From: Alphaproteobacteria bacterium | GTDB taxonomy: Bacteria > Pseudomonadota > Alphaproteobacteria > Micropepsales > Micropepsaceae | Reading direction: 5' to 3' | Assembly (NCBI GenBank): GCA_017983635.1 | Contig: JAGOBA010000003.1 | Location: 124,001 to 188,000 of the forward strand | DNA: 64,000 bases | Shown here: positions 56,208 to 64,000 of the stretch, piece after piece | Layout: the number at the start of each line of letters is the position of its first letter | Numbering within the stretch: position 1 is the first letter of the stretch | Made by a program: the position numbers and the translations under genes | Notes under the pieces: model-generated | The model's database searches: none | What the model was told of the DNA's origin: nothing | The model's input: the letters and a program-made list of their open reading frames with translations, nothing else

Positions 56208-58078
56208 TCGCCCGTGTGGAATTCCTGGAATTTCTTTTCGTCGATCGTGACGCCGACCTCATCGCGAACTGCGTACGTCAGCTGCTCGGCAAAGTCGCCG
56301 TTGAAAGCTTGGCGCAGCTGTTCGCCGTAAGAAGCGCGCAGGGGGGCATCCGGCGATTCGTCCTGGTACTGAATTTCGGCAAGGCGAGCGACGACGAGGC
56401 TTTTGCCCTCGGCGACCGGTCCGCTGAAAAAGTCCCCGATCTTGGCGCGGGCAGCGGCAGCCACAGTTTCGGGTCCGAAGATGCCGGTCTTGCCATAGCG
56501 GGCCATCGGGTCAGTGCGCAGCGCGGCGACGCCCAATGACGATGCGATGGCGGACATTTTTTCGCCGACGTTTGCCTGCTTCACCAAGTCATCGGCGATT
56601 TTGGTAAGCCGCTTGGCCAATTCCTCATCGCGCCAATCGGCGAGCAGTTGGTCGCGAACGGTTGCGAGCGGTTTTTTCGCCTGGGGCGTGACTTTGTCGA
56701 CGCGGAAGACATAGCGAATACCGTCAGACGTTTCGTTCGTCTCCGAATCGGCACCGCTTTCGGCGGCAAAAACTTGACCCAGGAATTCGCCACCGGGCAG
56801 ATTTGCCACCGACTGACCATCGGGACCGTTACCGCGCGCGTCAACGGCGTCGACCTTCTGGACCGGAAGGTTGTGCTTCTTCGCCGTTTCTTCAAGCGTC
56901 GCGCCGCCACCCAGCGTGTCCTCGAAGTCGGCGGTGAGGTCAATCAGAAGTTCCTTCGAACGCTCGGTTACAAAGGCCTGTTTGATCTCGTCGTGAACTT
57001 CAGCAAGCGTTTTCACGGTCCCAGGGGTGGAGGAGAGCGCACGAAGGATAACCCAACCGAATGGCCCCTTGATCGGATCGCTGATCTTGTTCAAAGGCAA
57101 GTCGAAGGCGGCTGCCGGGATGGTGGTGTCGGTCTTGCTGACGTCACCCAATTTCACATCATCGGGCTTGTAGCCCTGGGCCGCTGCGACCGACTCGAAC
57201 GATTGCCCGGCATCGAGTTTTGTCTTCGCTTCGCGAGCGCCGGCTTCGGTCTTGAAGCGAATCTGCTCAAGGGTTCGCTTCTCCGGCGTTTCATAAACTC
57301 GCCGACGAGCCTCGTATGTCTTCTTGATTTCGTCTTCCGTGACGTTGATCCGTGAAGCCACATCTGCGGCGCGAGCCGTGATCACCGTCACCGTGCGATA
57401 CTCGGGAGACGAATAGCGCTCGCCCGCATGCGTGTCGTAGTACTTGCGCAGCGTGGCGTCGTCGGGGTCCTTGATTTCGCCTGCGCGGCTGGGGTCGATC
57501 AAGACATATTCGGCCACGCGGCGCTCCAGCCGGAAACGGTGCAGAGCGCCTTCGAGGCCGGCGGGCATATCGATGCCCGCGAGGAGGGTGCGCAGCACCT
57601 GTTGACGAACAATATCCCCGCCAACAAAGGTCATGAACTCTTCCTGGCCCATCTGGCTTTCTTGGAGGATCTGCTGAAGCGCAGCGAAATTTATGCCGCC
57701 CTGACCGTCCGGCAGATTGGCTTTCAGCGTGTCAGTGACCTGTGCGGGTGAGGCATTGAAGCCCAAGGACTCGGCTTTGCGGATGAGGGCCAGTCGATTC
57801 AGCAGTTGATCCAGCGCCTGCCGGTCCAAGCCCAACGCCTTCGCTTCCACCGTTGATAGCTCGACCTTGGATTCGCGAGTCATTTTGCGCAGGAACGCCG
57901 AGAACTCGCGCTGAAACCGTTCCGGTGACACGTCTTCGCCGCCGACGGTCGCGATCTTTGGCGCGCTGTCGACACGCACCATGTCCTGCACGCCCCAAAT
58001 GCCGAAGCTAGCGATCAGCAAGATAATCAGAATTATCGCGAGCCATCCCTTGGAGGCGTTGCGCATCGTTTCAAGCAT
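56204..58078 (-). CDS. ppiD: SurA/PpiD-type periplasmic peptidyl-prolyl isomerase
   Basis: The 624-residue protein is anchored by one N-terminal helix (GWLAIILIILLIASFGIWGVQ, residues 11-31). A SurA-N-like chaperone segment follows (VGGEDVSPERFQREFSAFLRKM), and a parvulin-type region in the middle (TLEQIRFKTEAGAREAKTKLDAGQSFESVAA, then GPFGWVILRAL). PpiD helps newly exported proteins fold at the Sec translocon exit. The placement ahead of trpE is common in alphaproteobacteria. It is divergent from tpiA. Confidence 0.92.
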   Translation of the reverse strand: MLETMRNASKGWLAIILIILLIASFGIWGVQDMVRVDSAPKIATVGGEDVSPERFQREFSAFLRKMTRESKVELSTVEAKALGLDRQALDQLLNRLALIRKAESLGFNASPAQVTDTLKANLPDGQGGINFAALQQILQESQMGQEEFMTFVGGDIVRQQVLRTLLAGIDMPAGLEGALHRFRLERRVAEYVLIDPSRAGEIKDPDDATLRKYYDTHAGERYSSPEYRTVTVITARAADVASRINVTEDEIKKTYEARRRVYETPEKRTLEQIRFKTEAGAREAKTKLDAGQSFESVAAAQGYKPDDVKLGDVSKTDTTIPAAAFDLPLNKISDPIKGPFGWVILRALSSTPGTVKTLAEVHDEIKQAFVTERSKELLIDLTADFEDTLGGGATLEETAKKHNLPVQKVDAVDARGNGPDGQSVANLPGGEFLGQVFAAESGADSETNETSDGIRYVFRVDKVTPQAKKPLATVRDQLLADWRDEELAKRLTKIADDLVKQANVGEKMSAIASSLGVAALRTDPMARYGKTGIFGPETVAAAARAKIGDFFSGPVAEGKSLVVARLAEIQYQDESPDAPLRASYGEQLRQAFNGDFAEQLTYAVRDEVGVTIDEKKFQEFHTGE

Positions 58079-58293
58079 GGGATCTCGAGACCGAAAGTAT
58101 CTGGGGTTGGTGTTCTGGCTTGCTGCGGCTCCGCTCGTGGGCGGGGGGACCGGTGTCCTTCTCGGACACCGATCGACACCTGAACCGAAGCGGGCGGGAT
58201 ATTAGGGACCGCCATCCCCTGCGGCAAGGCCAGGCTCGGCTTGACCGACCGCGGGTTTCGGGGCTTTCGTTGCAACAAAATTAGGTGTGAGCC

Positions 58294-59043
58294 ATGCAGC
58301 AATTGATCGCTGGAAACTGGAAGATGAACGGGCTGTTGGTGGCGCGGTCCGAGGTTAGCGCCATGGCAGCTGCGCTGAAGGGCCGCGGAGCGGCGCCGGA
58401 GGTTCTGGTGTGCCCCCCAGCGACGTTGCTGCGATCGTTAATCGAGGTCGTCGAGGGCAGTTCGATCAAATTGGGTGGACAGACCTGCCACGCCAAGGAA
58501 AGCGGTGCGCACACGGGTGATGTCAGCGCCGAGATGCTGAAGGACGCGGGAGCGTCGTACGTAGTGGTCGGGCACTCCGAGCGGCGGACCGATCATCGCG
58601 AGACGAGTGAAGAAGTGGCGGCGCAGGCAGCGGCAGCTTGGCGCGCCGGGCTGTCGGCGATCATCTGCATCGGGGAAAGCGACGCTCAGCGTGCAGCGGG
58701 GGAAACCGAGACCGTGCTGGCGCGGCAGATTGAGGGCAGCGTTCCCGTGCAAGCGACGGCGGCAAATACCGCAGTAGCGTATGAGCCGATCTGGGCCATC
58801 GGTACAGGAAAGACGGCATCGACGGCCGATATTGAGACCGCGCACGCTTTCATCCGTGTACGGATGGAAGCGCGGTTGGGGGCGGCGGGCCGGGATATTC
58901 GCTTGCTCTACGGCGGCTCCGTTAAGCCATCAAATGCTAAAGAGATCTTAAGCCTCAAAGGCGTCGATGGCGTGCTTGTCGGGGGCGCCAGCCTCAAGGC
59001 GAGCGATTTCCTGTCTATAGTCGCAGGCGCCCGGTCTCAATAG
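58294..59043 (+). CDS. tpiA: Triosephosphate isomerase
   Basis: The 249-residue TIM-barrel enzyme interconverts dihydroxyacetone phosphate and glyceraldehyde 3-phosphate. It shows LIAGNWKMNG (Lys), VVVGHSERR (electrophilic His), AYEPIWAIGTGKTAS (catalytic Glu) and LYGGSVKPSNA with VLVGGASL for phosphate binding. The 215 bases between it and ppiD hold the divergent promoters. In many relatives secG follows; here two receiver-domain genes do. Confidence 0.97.
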   Translation: MQQLIAGNWKMNGLLVARSEVSAMAAALKGRGAAPEVLVCPPATLLRSLIEVVEGSSIKLGGQTCHAKESGAHTGDVSAEMLKDAGASYVVVGHSERRTDHRETSEEVAAQAAAAWRAGLSAIICIGESDAQRAAGETETVLARQIEGSVPVQATAANTAVAYEPIWAIGTGKTASTADIETAHAFIRVRMEARLGAAGRDIRLLYGGSVKPSNAKEILSLKGVDGVLVGGASLKASDFLSIVAGARSQ

Positions 59044-59118
59044 GATCGAGCGCTCTAAGGTTTGCGCAACCGTCGCGCGATACTCTCCTGCTGTCAAAAG
59101 TGGAAGGGTTGGACCAAG

Positions 59119-60063
59119 ATGTTGGCGGTGGCGGCAGCAAGTGCGGCGGAGTTTTCGTTTGCGCACGCCGACGTGCTGATCTGCGATCCAATCGCGGCCA
59201 ACCGGTCGGCGACAAGGTCTTCGTTTGCCGCCTTGGGTTTCGGGCGTGCGGTGGCGGTGGCCGACCTCGATAGTTTTGCACGAAGCTGGGCGGCAACGCC
59301 GTTTGATCTATTGGTTGCCGATGTGACGGAGAACCCAACACAGGTTTACGATCTGGTACGCTCGATCCGAGACGGCAAGATCGGCAAGAACCCCTTCGTT
59401 CATATGGTTCTGACGGCGTGGAAGCTGGAAGGCGATCTGGTTCAGGCCGCATTGAGTTGCGGCGCCGACGATTTGATCATGCGACCGTTTTCCGTTGATC
59501 TTCTGAGCAGGCGTGTGCGCACGAATATGGCGTCCCGCAAGCAATTTGTGGTAACCGCCGACTATATGGGGCCCGATCGCCGCCGAGCGCCCCCACGGAA
59601 TTCACCAAGTTTGATGCAGGTGCCGAACATTCTGCTGGCCAAGGCTCGCAACGGTCAGAAGGGCGGGGTGTCCGCAATGGAAGAGGTGAAACTTGCCTGT
59701 CGGAAGGTGGATGCCGAACGGATGCGGCGCTGTGCCTTCAAGATTGCGTGCCTCTTTCATACCTTGCGCGATGCAGCTGACGCGAAGCAGTCGCTGGAGA
59801 ATGAACTGGACAAGATGGAAACGACCGCAAATGACCTGGCGGCGCGACTGCGTTCCACGCCTCTCAAAGACGCCCAACAGAGCGTAGCGTCATTGCTCAG
59901 CGGCGTGGGCAGTGTCCGTTCAGGCGGCGCGGTTGCGCCAATAGATGGTCTGTCACGCGCATTGCTCGACGCGTTGTACCCGAAGCAAGACAGGGCCCAG
60001 CTGTGGCAAGAAGTTGAGGCGACCGTGGCGACGATCAAGTCGCGGGAACGCGGGAAAGGCTAG
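59119..60063 (+). CDS. CheY-like receiver-domain protein with C-terminal helical region (copy 1)
   Basis: The 314-residue cytoplasmic protein has a receiver-like fold at residues 18-140: ADVLICDPIAANRSATR (acidic Asp23), PFDLLVADVT (phospho-acceptor Asp68), VLTAW (Thr99) and CGADDLIMRPFS, where Arg122 takes the place of the conserved Lys. It continues with DYMGPDRRRAPPR (GPDRR at 151-155) and a helical C-terminus with VDAERMRRCAFKIAC and LRDAAD. There is no HTH, GGDEF or other known output. The start ATG 59119 is chosen over 59062 for its match to copy 2. It is followed after 100 bases by a paralogue. Confidence 0.8.
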   Translation: MLAVAAASAAEFSFAHADVLICDPIAANRSATRSSFAALGFGRAVAVADLDSFARSWAATPFDLLVADVTENPTQVYDLVRSIRDGKIGKNPFVHMVLTAWKLEGDLVQAALSCGADDLIMRPFSVDLLSRRVRTNMASRKQFVVTADYMGPDRRRAPPRNSPSLMQVPNILLAKARNGQKGGVSAMEEVKLACRKVDAERMRRCAFKIACLFHTLRDAADAKQSLENELDKMETTANDLAARLRSTPLKDAQQSVASLLSGVGSVRSGGAVAPIDGLSRALLDALYPKQDRAQLWQEVEATVATIKSRERGKG

Positions 60064-60163
60064 ATCGCGCCTCACGTTTGCTTCGCGTTAACAACCTTCC
60101 ATAAGCGTTGATCAATCGTCGCCGACTAGGATCGATCCAGAGTCAGCAAGGGGACCCGGCGCG

Positions 60164-61126
60164 ATGGCAGCCGCGACGGCAGGGCAATCGGAGGAACTGT
60201 CGTTCAGCGACGCGACGGCGTTGTTGTTCGACCCGGTTCCGGCAAACCGTTCGGCGACGCGCACAGCGTTGACGACGATCGGCTTCCGCAACGTGATTGC
60301 GATCTCCGAAGTTCGCGAACTTGATAAGTTTTGGAAGGACCGGCCGTTCGACTTGCTGGTCGCCGACATCACACAGGATGCGTCCGCCGTCTGCGACCTT
60401 GTGCGCGCCATTCGCGATGGCACCGTAGGAGCCAATCCGTTCGCGCACATCGTGCTAATGGCATGGAAGCTCGAACACGACAATGTGCAACGGGCGTTGA
60501 CCTGCGGCGCGGACGATTTGATCACGCGACCGTTTTCAATCGATTTCCTGAGTGCGCGGGTCAAGGTGCACACCGAGGCTCGTAAGCCGTTTGTGGTGAC
60601 AAGCGAGTATGTCGGCCCGGACCGGCGCAAGACACCGCCGCGCGACGCGGTCAACCTCATCAATGTGCCGAACATGTTGTTGGCGAAGGCGCGCGACTTC
60701 TTTGCGGGAACGGCGGGAGCGGCTGAGGAAATCAGGAACACGAAAGCCAAAGTCGACGCTGAGCGTGCTCGCAAGGGCGCGTTCAAGATCGCTTGCCAGC
60801 TTCGCAGCTTGCGCGACGCGATAAGTGCAAGCCAGCCACACAGCGCCGAACTCGACGCGTTGGACGCAACGGCGAAAGACATGGCCGGTCGCTCCGTTTC
60901 GGCGGACGACAACCGCATCCACGACGTTGCCAGCGCATTGGTCGAAGAGATCGGCAAGGCGCGGGCAGGCGACGCAGCGGTACATCTGAGCCAGATGGAC
61001 CTGATGGCGCGCACGTTGCTCGAGACGCTTTATCCGTCGCACAGCAGAGAAGAGTTGCTGCAAGAAGTTGCAAAGACTGTCGCTGGTTTGAAGGCGCGCG
61101 AGCGCAAACGTCAGAAGATCGCGTAG
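60164..61126 (+). CDS. CheY-like receiver-domain protein with C-terminal helical region (copy 2)
   Basis: The 320-residue paralogue of the gene before it is colinear through the receiver: LLFDPVPANRSATR (Asp23), PFDLLVADIT (Asp68), IVLMAWKLE (Met99 in place of Thr/Ser), CGADDLITRPFS (Arg122 in place of Lys) and GPDRR at 151-155. The C-terminal helical part again has KVDAERARKGAFKIACQLRSLRDA and ends LLETLYP with a basic tail. With two of the switch residues altered it is even less standard than copy 1. Its stop overlaps the SDR gene by 16 bases, tail to tail. Confidence 0.8.
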   Translation: MAAATAGQSEELSFSDATALLFDPVPANRSATRTALTTIGFRNVIAISEVRELDKFWKDRPFDLLVADITQDASAVCDLVRAIRDGTVGANPFAHIVLMAWKLEHDNVQRALTCGADDLITRPFSIDFLSARVKVHTEARKPFVVTSEYVGPDRRKTPPRDAVNLINVPNMLLAKARDFFAGTAGAAEEIRNTKAKVDAERARKGAFKIACQLRSLRDAISASQPHSAELDALDATAKDMAGRSVSADDNRIHDVASALVEEIGKARAGDAAVHLSQMDLMARTLLETLYPSHSREELLQEVAKTVAGLKARERKRQKIA

Positions 61127-61893
61127 CCGCCGTCTACCAGTAACGTGTCGCCGGAATGATAGGCCGACGCGTCGCTCGCCAGGTACACCGCAATTCCACC
61201 GAAGTCGGCAGGCTCACCCCAGCGCCGTGCCGGAACGCGCGGAATGACTTTCTCCGAGAAGGCGGGCGACGCCTGCGCGCCGGCGGTCATGTCGGTGGCA
61301 ATCCAACCCGGAAGGATCGCGTTGGCGCGAACGCCGTCGCGGGCGAACTCGACCGCGATGCCGCGGATCATCGAAATGACGGCGCCCTTGGTGGCTGCGT
61401 AGTGCTGATTGCGTGCGGCGCCCTCGATCGCCGCCAGGCTGGCGACACCGACGAGTGAACCGCCAGGATCACCCTTTGACGCACGGTCGCGCATGTGTCG
61501 CGCGCCCTCGCGCAACGTGAAGAAGGCGCCGTCTTCGTTGACCGAGAGCACCTTGCGGTACTGTTCGGCGGTGATGTCAAGGAACGAACGGGAAGGTATG
61601 CCGATACCCGCGTTGGCGAACACGGCGTCGATGCGCCCCATCTTGGCGACTGCGGCCTGCATTCCGGCCACGACTTGAGCCTCATCCGAAACGTCAATTT
61701 TCTGGATGAAGACCGATTTGCCGTGTGCTCTCAGGGTTGCCTCGGCAGCCTTGTTCTTGACCTCGTTCGTGCCCCAAATGACGATGCCGGCACCCGCCTG
61801 GGCCATGGCCTCGGCCATGCCCAGGCCTATGCCCCCGTTGCCGCCGGTTACCAGCGCCACTTTTCCGGTCAGATCGAAGGGTTTGTAGGCCAT
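61111..61893 (-). CDS. SDR family oxidoreductase
   Basis: The 260-residue short-chain dehydrogenase binds NAD(P) through VALVTGGNGGIGLGMA and uses the catalytic triad around GVASLAAIEGAARNQHYAATKGAV (Ser, then YxxxK). VFANAGIG and ILPGWIATDMT are further family motifs, and the C-terminal LLVDGGYAIF is typical. Substrate is unknown. The ATG at 61893 (MAYKPFDLTGK) is preferred over the frame's first codon at 61968, which would lie over the operator-like palindrome. Confidence 0.9.
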   Translation of the reverse strand: MAYKPFDLTGKVALVTGGNGGIGLGMAEAMAQAGAGIVIWGTNEVKNKAAEATLRAHGKSVFIQKIDVSDEAQVVAGMQAAVAKMGRIDAVFANAGIGIPSRSFLDITAEQYRKVLSVNEDGAFFTLREGARHMRDRASKGDPGGSLVGVASLAAIEGAARNQHYAATKGAVISMIRGIAVEFARDGVRANAILPGWIATDMTAGAQASPAFSEKVIPRVPARRWGEPADFGGIAVYLASDASAYHSGDTLLVDGGYAIF

Positions 61894-61961
61894 TGGGGCA
61901 AGTCCTTTATGCAGCGGTTGCGTTGTTACCTGCTCCACAACACAGGCGAGCGAAAGGTGCA

Positions 61962-61982
61962 ATACCAAACGTCGTTTGGTAT
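61962..61982. promoter_or_regulatory. Perfect 21-bp palindrome, probable operator
   Basis: The 10-base half-site ATACCAAACG (61962-61971) is repeated exactly as its reverse complement at 61973-61982 around a single central T. It is 69 bases upstream of the SDR start and about 100 bases upstream of the RlpA start. Size and symmetry are those of TetR-type repressor sites. No TetR gene is nearby in the window. Confidence 0.7.
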
Positions 61983-62084
61983 CTTGCGCGGCCGGTCGGC
62001 CTCGCGCAGTTTAGCACGCTGGCCGACGCCGAAGAGTCGTCAGGCCTCCAACAATCCATGCCTTCAACCAAGTGGAATGCTTAC

Positions 62085-63005
62085 ATGCGGTTCGCGTTTT
62101 GGCTCCGCGCAGCGCTGGTCGGGTTCGTGCTGGTGGGGATTGCCGGATGCGGAACGGACAGGGGCGGCGAGGGAGCCTACAAGGTCGGAAATCCGTACCA
62201 GATCAACGGCGTTTGGTACTATCCGAAGGATGATCCGTTCTATGACGAGACAGGGGTGGCGTCGTGGTACGGGCACGACTTCCACGGCAAGGCGACCGCC
62301 AACGGCGAACGCTACGACATGGGTGCATTGACGGCCGCGCATCGGACGCTGCCGATGCCGACGATCGTGCGAGTGACAAATCTGGAGAATGGGCGGTCGC
62401 TGCGGCTGCGCGTGAACGATCGCGGTCCTTATGCGCGCGGTCGGATCATTGACGTTTCGCGTCGCGCAGCAACGCTTCTTGGGTTCATCGACAAGGGTAC
62501 GGCTCGAGTTCGGGTTCAGTTTGAGGGTAAGGGCGAAGTCGGTGTCGAACCGCCTGAGGACGAAGACGAAGTGGCGGCCGCTCAACCGGGAACGATGAAG
62601 GCAGCGCCGGTCGCCACGGTTGCGAGCAATGCGCTGGCACCTCCTCCGGGGGCTACGGCGGCGACGCCGCGTGAAACGGCGGTACCAATACGCGTTGCTT
62701 CAACGGCACCGTCCGTGGCTTCAGCGTCGGACGCCGGGTTGGATGGTGTGGTGACGACTGTCGCCGTTCCGGCGCAAACGCAGCTCTGGGTACAGATCGG
62801 CGCGTTTCTCTCGCGCAGCAACGCGGACCGGGCGGTGGAGGGCCTTGTCTATGCGGGGCGCGCGCGCGTCACGCAGTCGGTCGTGAGCGGCAAGCCCCTC
62901 TATCGCGTGCGCTTTGGGCCGTTTGCTACAGTGGACGAAGCAGATTCGATGTTGAACAAGGTCATCGATCGGGGCCAAAACGGCGCTCATATCGTTGTCG
63001 AGTAA
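62085..63005 (+). CDS. rlpA: RlpA-family lipoprotein with SPOR domain
   Basis: The 306-residue outer-membrane lipoprotein has a signal peptide and lipobox VGIAGC (Cys22). A double-psi beta-barrel follows (GVASWYGHDFHGKATANGERYDM; LRVNDRGPYARGRIIDVSRRAA), with the Asp/His pair of RlpA transglycosylases. After an Ala/Pro-rich linker a C-terminal SPOR domain (LWVQIGAFLSRSNADRAVEGL; YRVRFGPFATVDEAD) binds denuded peptidoglycan at the septum. It probably helps daughter-cell separation. An ATG at 62058 would add nine residues before the signal peptide. dacA-like follows after 8 bases. Confidence 0.92.
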   Translation: MRFAFWLRAALVGFVLVGIAGCGTDRGGEGAYKVGNPYQINGVWYYPKDDPFYDETGVASWYGHDFHGKATANGERYDMGALTAAHRTLPMPTIVRVTNLENGRSLRLRVNDRGPYARGRIIDVSRRAATLLGFIDKGTARVRVQFEGKGEVGVEPPEDEDEVAAAQPGTMKAAPVATVASNALAPPPGATAATPRETAVPIRVASTAPSVASASDAGLDGVVTTVAVPAQTQLWVQIGAFLSRSNADRAVEGLVYAGRARVTQSVVSGKPLYRVRFGPFATVDEADSMLNKVIDRGQNGAHIVVE

Positions 63006-63013
63006 GGAAACTC

Positions 63014-64000
63014 ATGCGCTTTCTATCCGTTCTGCTCAGTGCGTTGCTGTTCTCGCTTTCGAATGCCACCGCTCAGCCGGTCGAAGATCCGGCGACGGCG
63101 CTGCAAACCAACGCGCGTTTCGCCTTGATGATGGATTTCGAGACGGGCTCCGTCCTGTTCTCGAAGGATGGCGACCAACCGATGGCGCCGGCCTCAATGG
63201 CGAAGCTGATGACGGTTGCGATCGTGTTCGAGAAGTTGAAGCACGGCGATCTACGCCTTGAAGATACTTTCACAGTCAGCGAGAAGGCCTGGCGGCTGTC
63301 GGTCGCGGACAAGAAAGAATCTTCGAAGATGTTTGTGAGCATCGGCTCGCAGATCAAGGTCGAAGACTTGCTGCGCGGCATCATCATTCAGTCCGGCAAT
63401 GACGCTTGTGCGGTCGTCGCAGAGCACTTTTCGGGCAGCGAGGAAGCGTTCGCCGAGTTGATGAATGCCGAGGCGAAGAAAATCGGCCTCGTCAATTCGG
63501 TTTTCACGAATGCAAGCGGCTTGCCGCATCCGGCGATGCACACGACCGCGCACGATCTGGCACGGCTTGCGGCGTATGTCATCCGAGAGTTTCCCGACTA
63601 CTACCACTACTTTTCCGAGCGCGAGTTTACGTGGAACGGGATCAAGCAGCCGAACCGCAACATGCTGCTGGGTATGTACCCCGGGGCCGACGGATTAAAG
63701 ACAGGCCACACGGTCGATTCCGGATACGGCCTGGTGTCGTCGGCGCAGCAGGACGGCCGTCGACTGATTTTGGTCGTCAACGGTCTCGGCTCTGAAGTTG
63801 AGCGCGCAAACGAGTCGAAACGTCTACTCGACCTTGGTTTCAGAGAGTTCCGCACCTATGCATTGCTGAAGCCGGGCGAGATTGTCGGCGAGGCGGAAGT
63901 TTGGGCGGGTGAGCAGCACAGCGTGCCGTTGGCGGTGAAGCAACCGGTGAAAATTCTGATGCGGCGTGCGTCGCGGGCGGGGCTTAAGGTGACGCTGAGC
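63014..64000 (+). CDS. D-alanyl-D-alanine carboxypeptidase, PBP5/6-type (partial at window end)
   Basis: The first 329 codons, open to the last base, encode a secreted penicillin-binding protein that trims the terminal D-Ala from peptidoglycan stem peptides. The signal peptide ends near NATAQ (residue 21). The serine-protease-like motifs are all present: PASMAKLM (SxxK, catalytic Ser), IQSGNDAC (SxN) and LKTGHT (KTG). A C-terminal PBP5-like domain begins about residue 275 (EFRTYALLKPGEIVG). AAGGA precedes the ATG. It is paired with rlpA, both acting on peptidoglycan, a common arrangement. The amphipathic membrane anchor would be beyond the window. Confidence 0.93.
   Translation, partial: MRFLSVLLSALLFSLSNATAQPVEDPATALQTNARFALMMDFETGSVLFSKDGDQPMAPASMAKLMTVAIVFEKLKHGDLRLEDTFTVSEKAWRLSVADKKESSKMFVSIGSQIKVEDLLRGIIIQSGNDACAVVAEHFSGSEEAFAELMNAEAKKIGLVNSVFTNASGLPHPAMHTTAHDLARLAAYVIREFPDYYHYFSEREFTWNGIKQPNRNMLLGMYPGADGLKTGHTVDSGYGLVSSAQQDGRRLILVVNGLGSEVERANESKRLLDLGFREFRTYALLKPGEIVGEAEVWAGEQHSVPLAVKQPVKILMRRASRAGLKVTLS

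Overview
The window is a chromosomal segment of a Gram-negative bacterium, most probably an alphaproteobacterium. The evidence is gene order: proS-lolC-lolD-dnaE, rpsB-tsf-pyrH-frr-uppS-cdsA-dxr-rseP-bamA-skp-lpxD-fabZ-lpxA-lpxI-lpxB, and a minus-strand block gltA, gltX, lexA, moeA, moaC, trpC/D, trpG, trpE, ppiD. Further support comes from GTTC-N7-GTTC type SOS boxes, a short prolyl-tRNA synthetase and LpxI in place of LpxH. The DNA is GC-rich by eye. I cannot place it to family. No rRNA, tRNA, CRISPR array or intact insertion sequence was seen.

Layout. 1-11.2 kb: mixed housekeeping and transport genes (end of a metallo-beta-lactamase-fold hydrolase, POT peptide transporter, methylmalonyl-CoA epimerase with its DUF1467 partner, an unrecognised secreted protein with papain-like Cys/His motifs, EamA exporter, EEP-family hydrolase, two-module M16 peptidase). 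11.3-20 kb: proS, a lipoprotein-release ABC system with two LolC/E permeases flanking one LolD, and dnaE. 20-21.5 kb: a small islet with two unrecognised membrane proteins, a relic of the neighbouring aminotransferase, a truncated GIY-YIG nuclease and a nested palindrome. 22.7-37.7 kb: a long plus-strand run for translation (rpsB, tsf, frr), nucleotide and isoprenoid synthesis (pyrH, uppS, dxr), phospholipid synthesis (cdsA), regulated proteolysis (rseP), outer-membrane protein assembly (bamA, skp) and lipid A synthesis (lpxD, fabZ, lpxA, lpxI, lpxB). Together these build the cell envelope. Many of these genes overlap or are separated by short gaps, which suggests shared transcripts.

37.7-48 kb: on the minus strand gltA and gltX, then comEC on plus, then lexA with two SOS boxes, moeA, moaC (with a C-terminal helix-turn-helix extension), a single-ORF TrpD-TrpC fusion and trpG. 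54.7-58.1 kb: trpE and ppiD on the same strand. Between trpG and trpE lies a 6.6 kb block, mostly on the opposite strand, that interrupts what is often one continuous trp block in relatives. It holds an aldehyde dehydrogenase, a decayed ParE toxin-antitoxin pair flanked by a direct repeat, a FabH-like ketoacyl-ACP synthase, a GNAT acetyltransferase, a gene-poor stretch with an RHS relic, a membrane protein and an AraC-type regulator.

58.3-64 kb: tpiA, two tandem CheY-like proteins with degenerate receiver sites, an SDR oxidoreductase facing a perfect operator-like palindrome, an RlpA lipoprotein and the start of a D-Ala-D-Ala carboxypeptidase (cut by the window end).

The observations most worth a second look are the MoaC-HTH fusion, the tandem degenerate receivers, the TrpD-TrpC fusion, the twin LolC/E permeases, the operator palindrome at 61962-61982 and the two accessory insertions. 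I found no clearly new multi-gene defence or mobile system.
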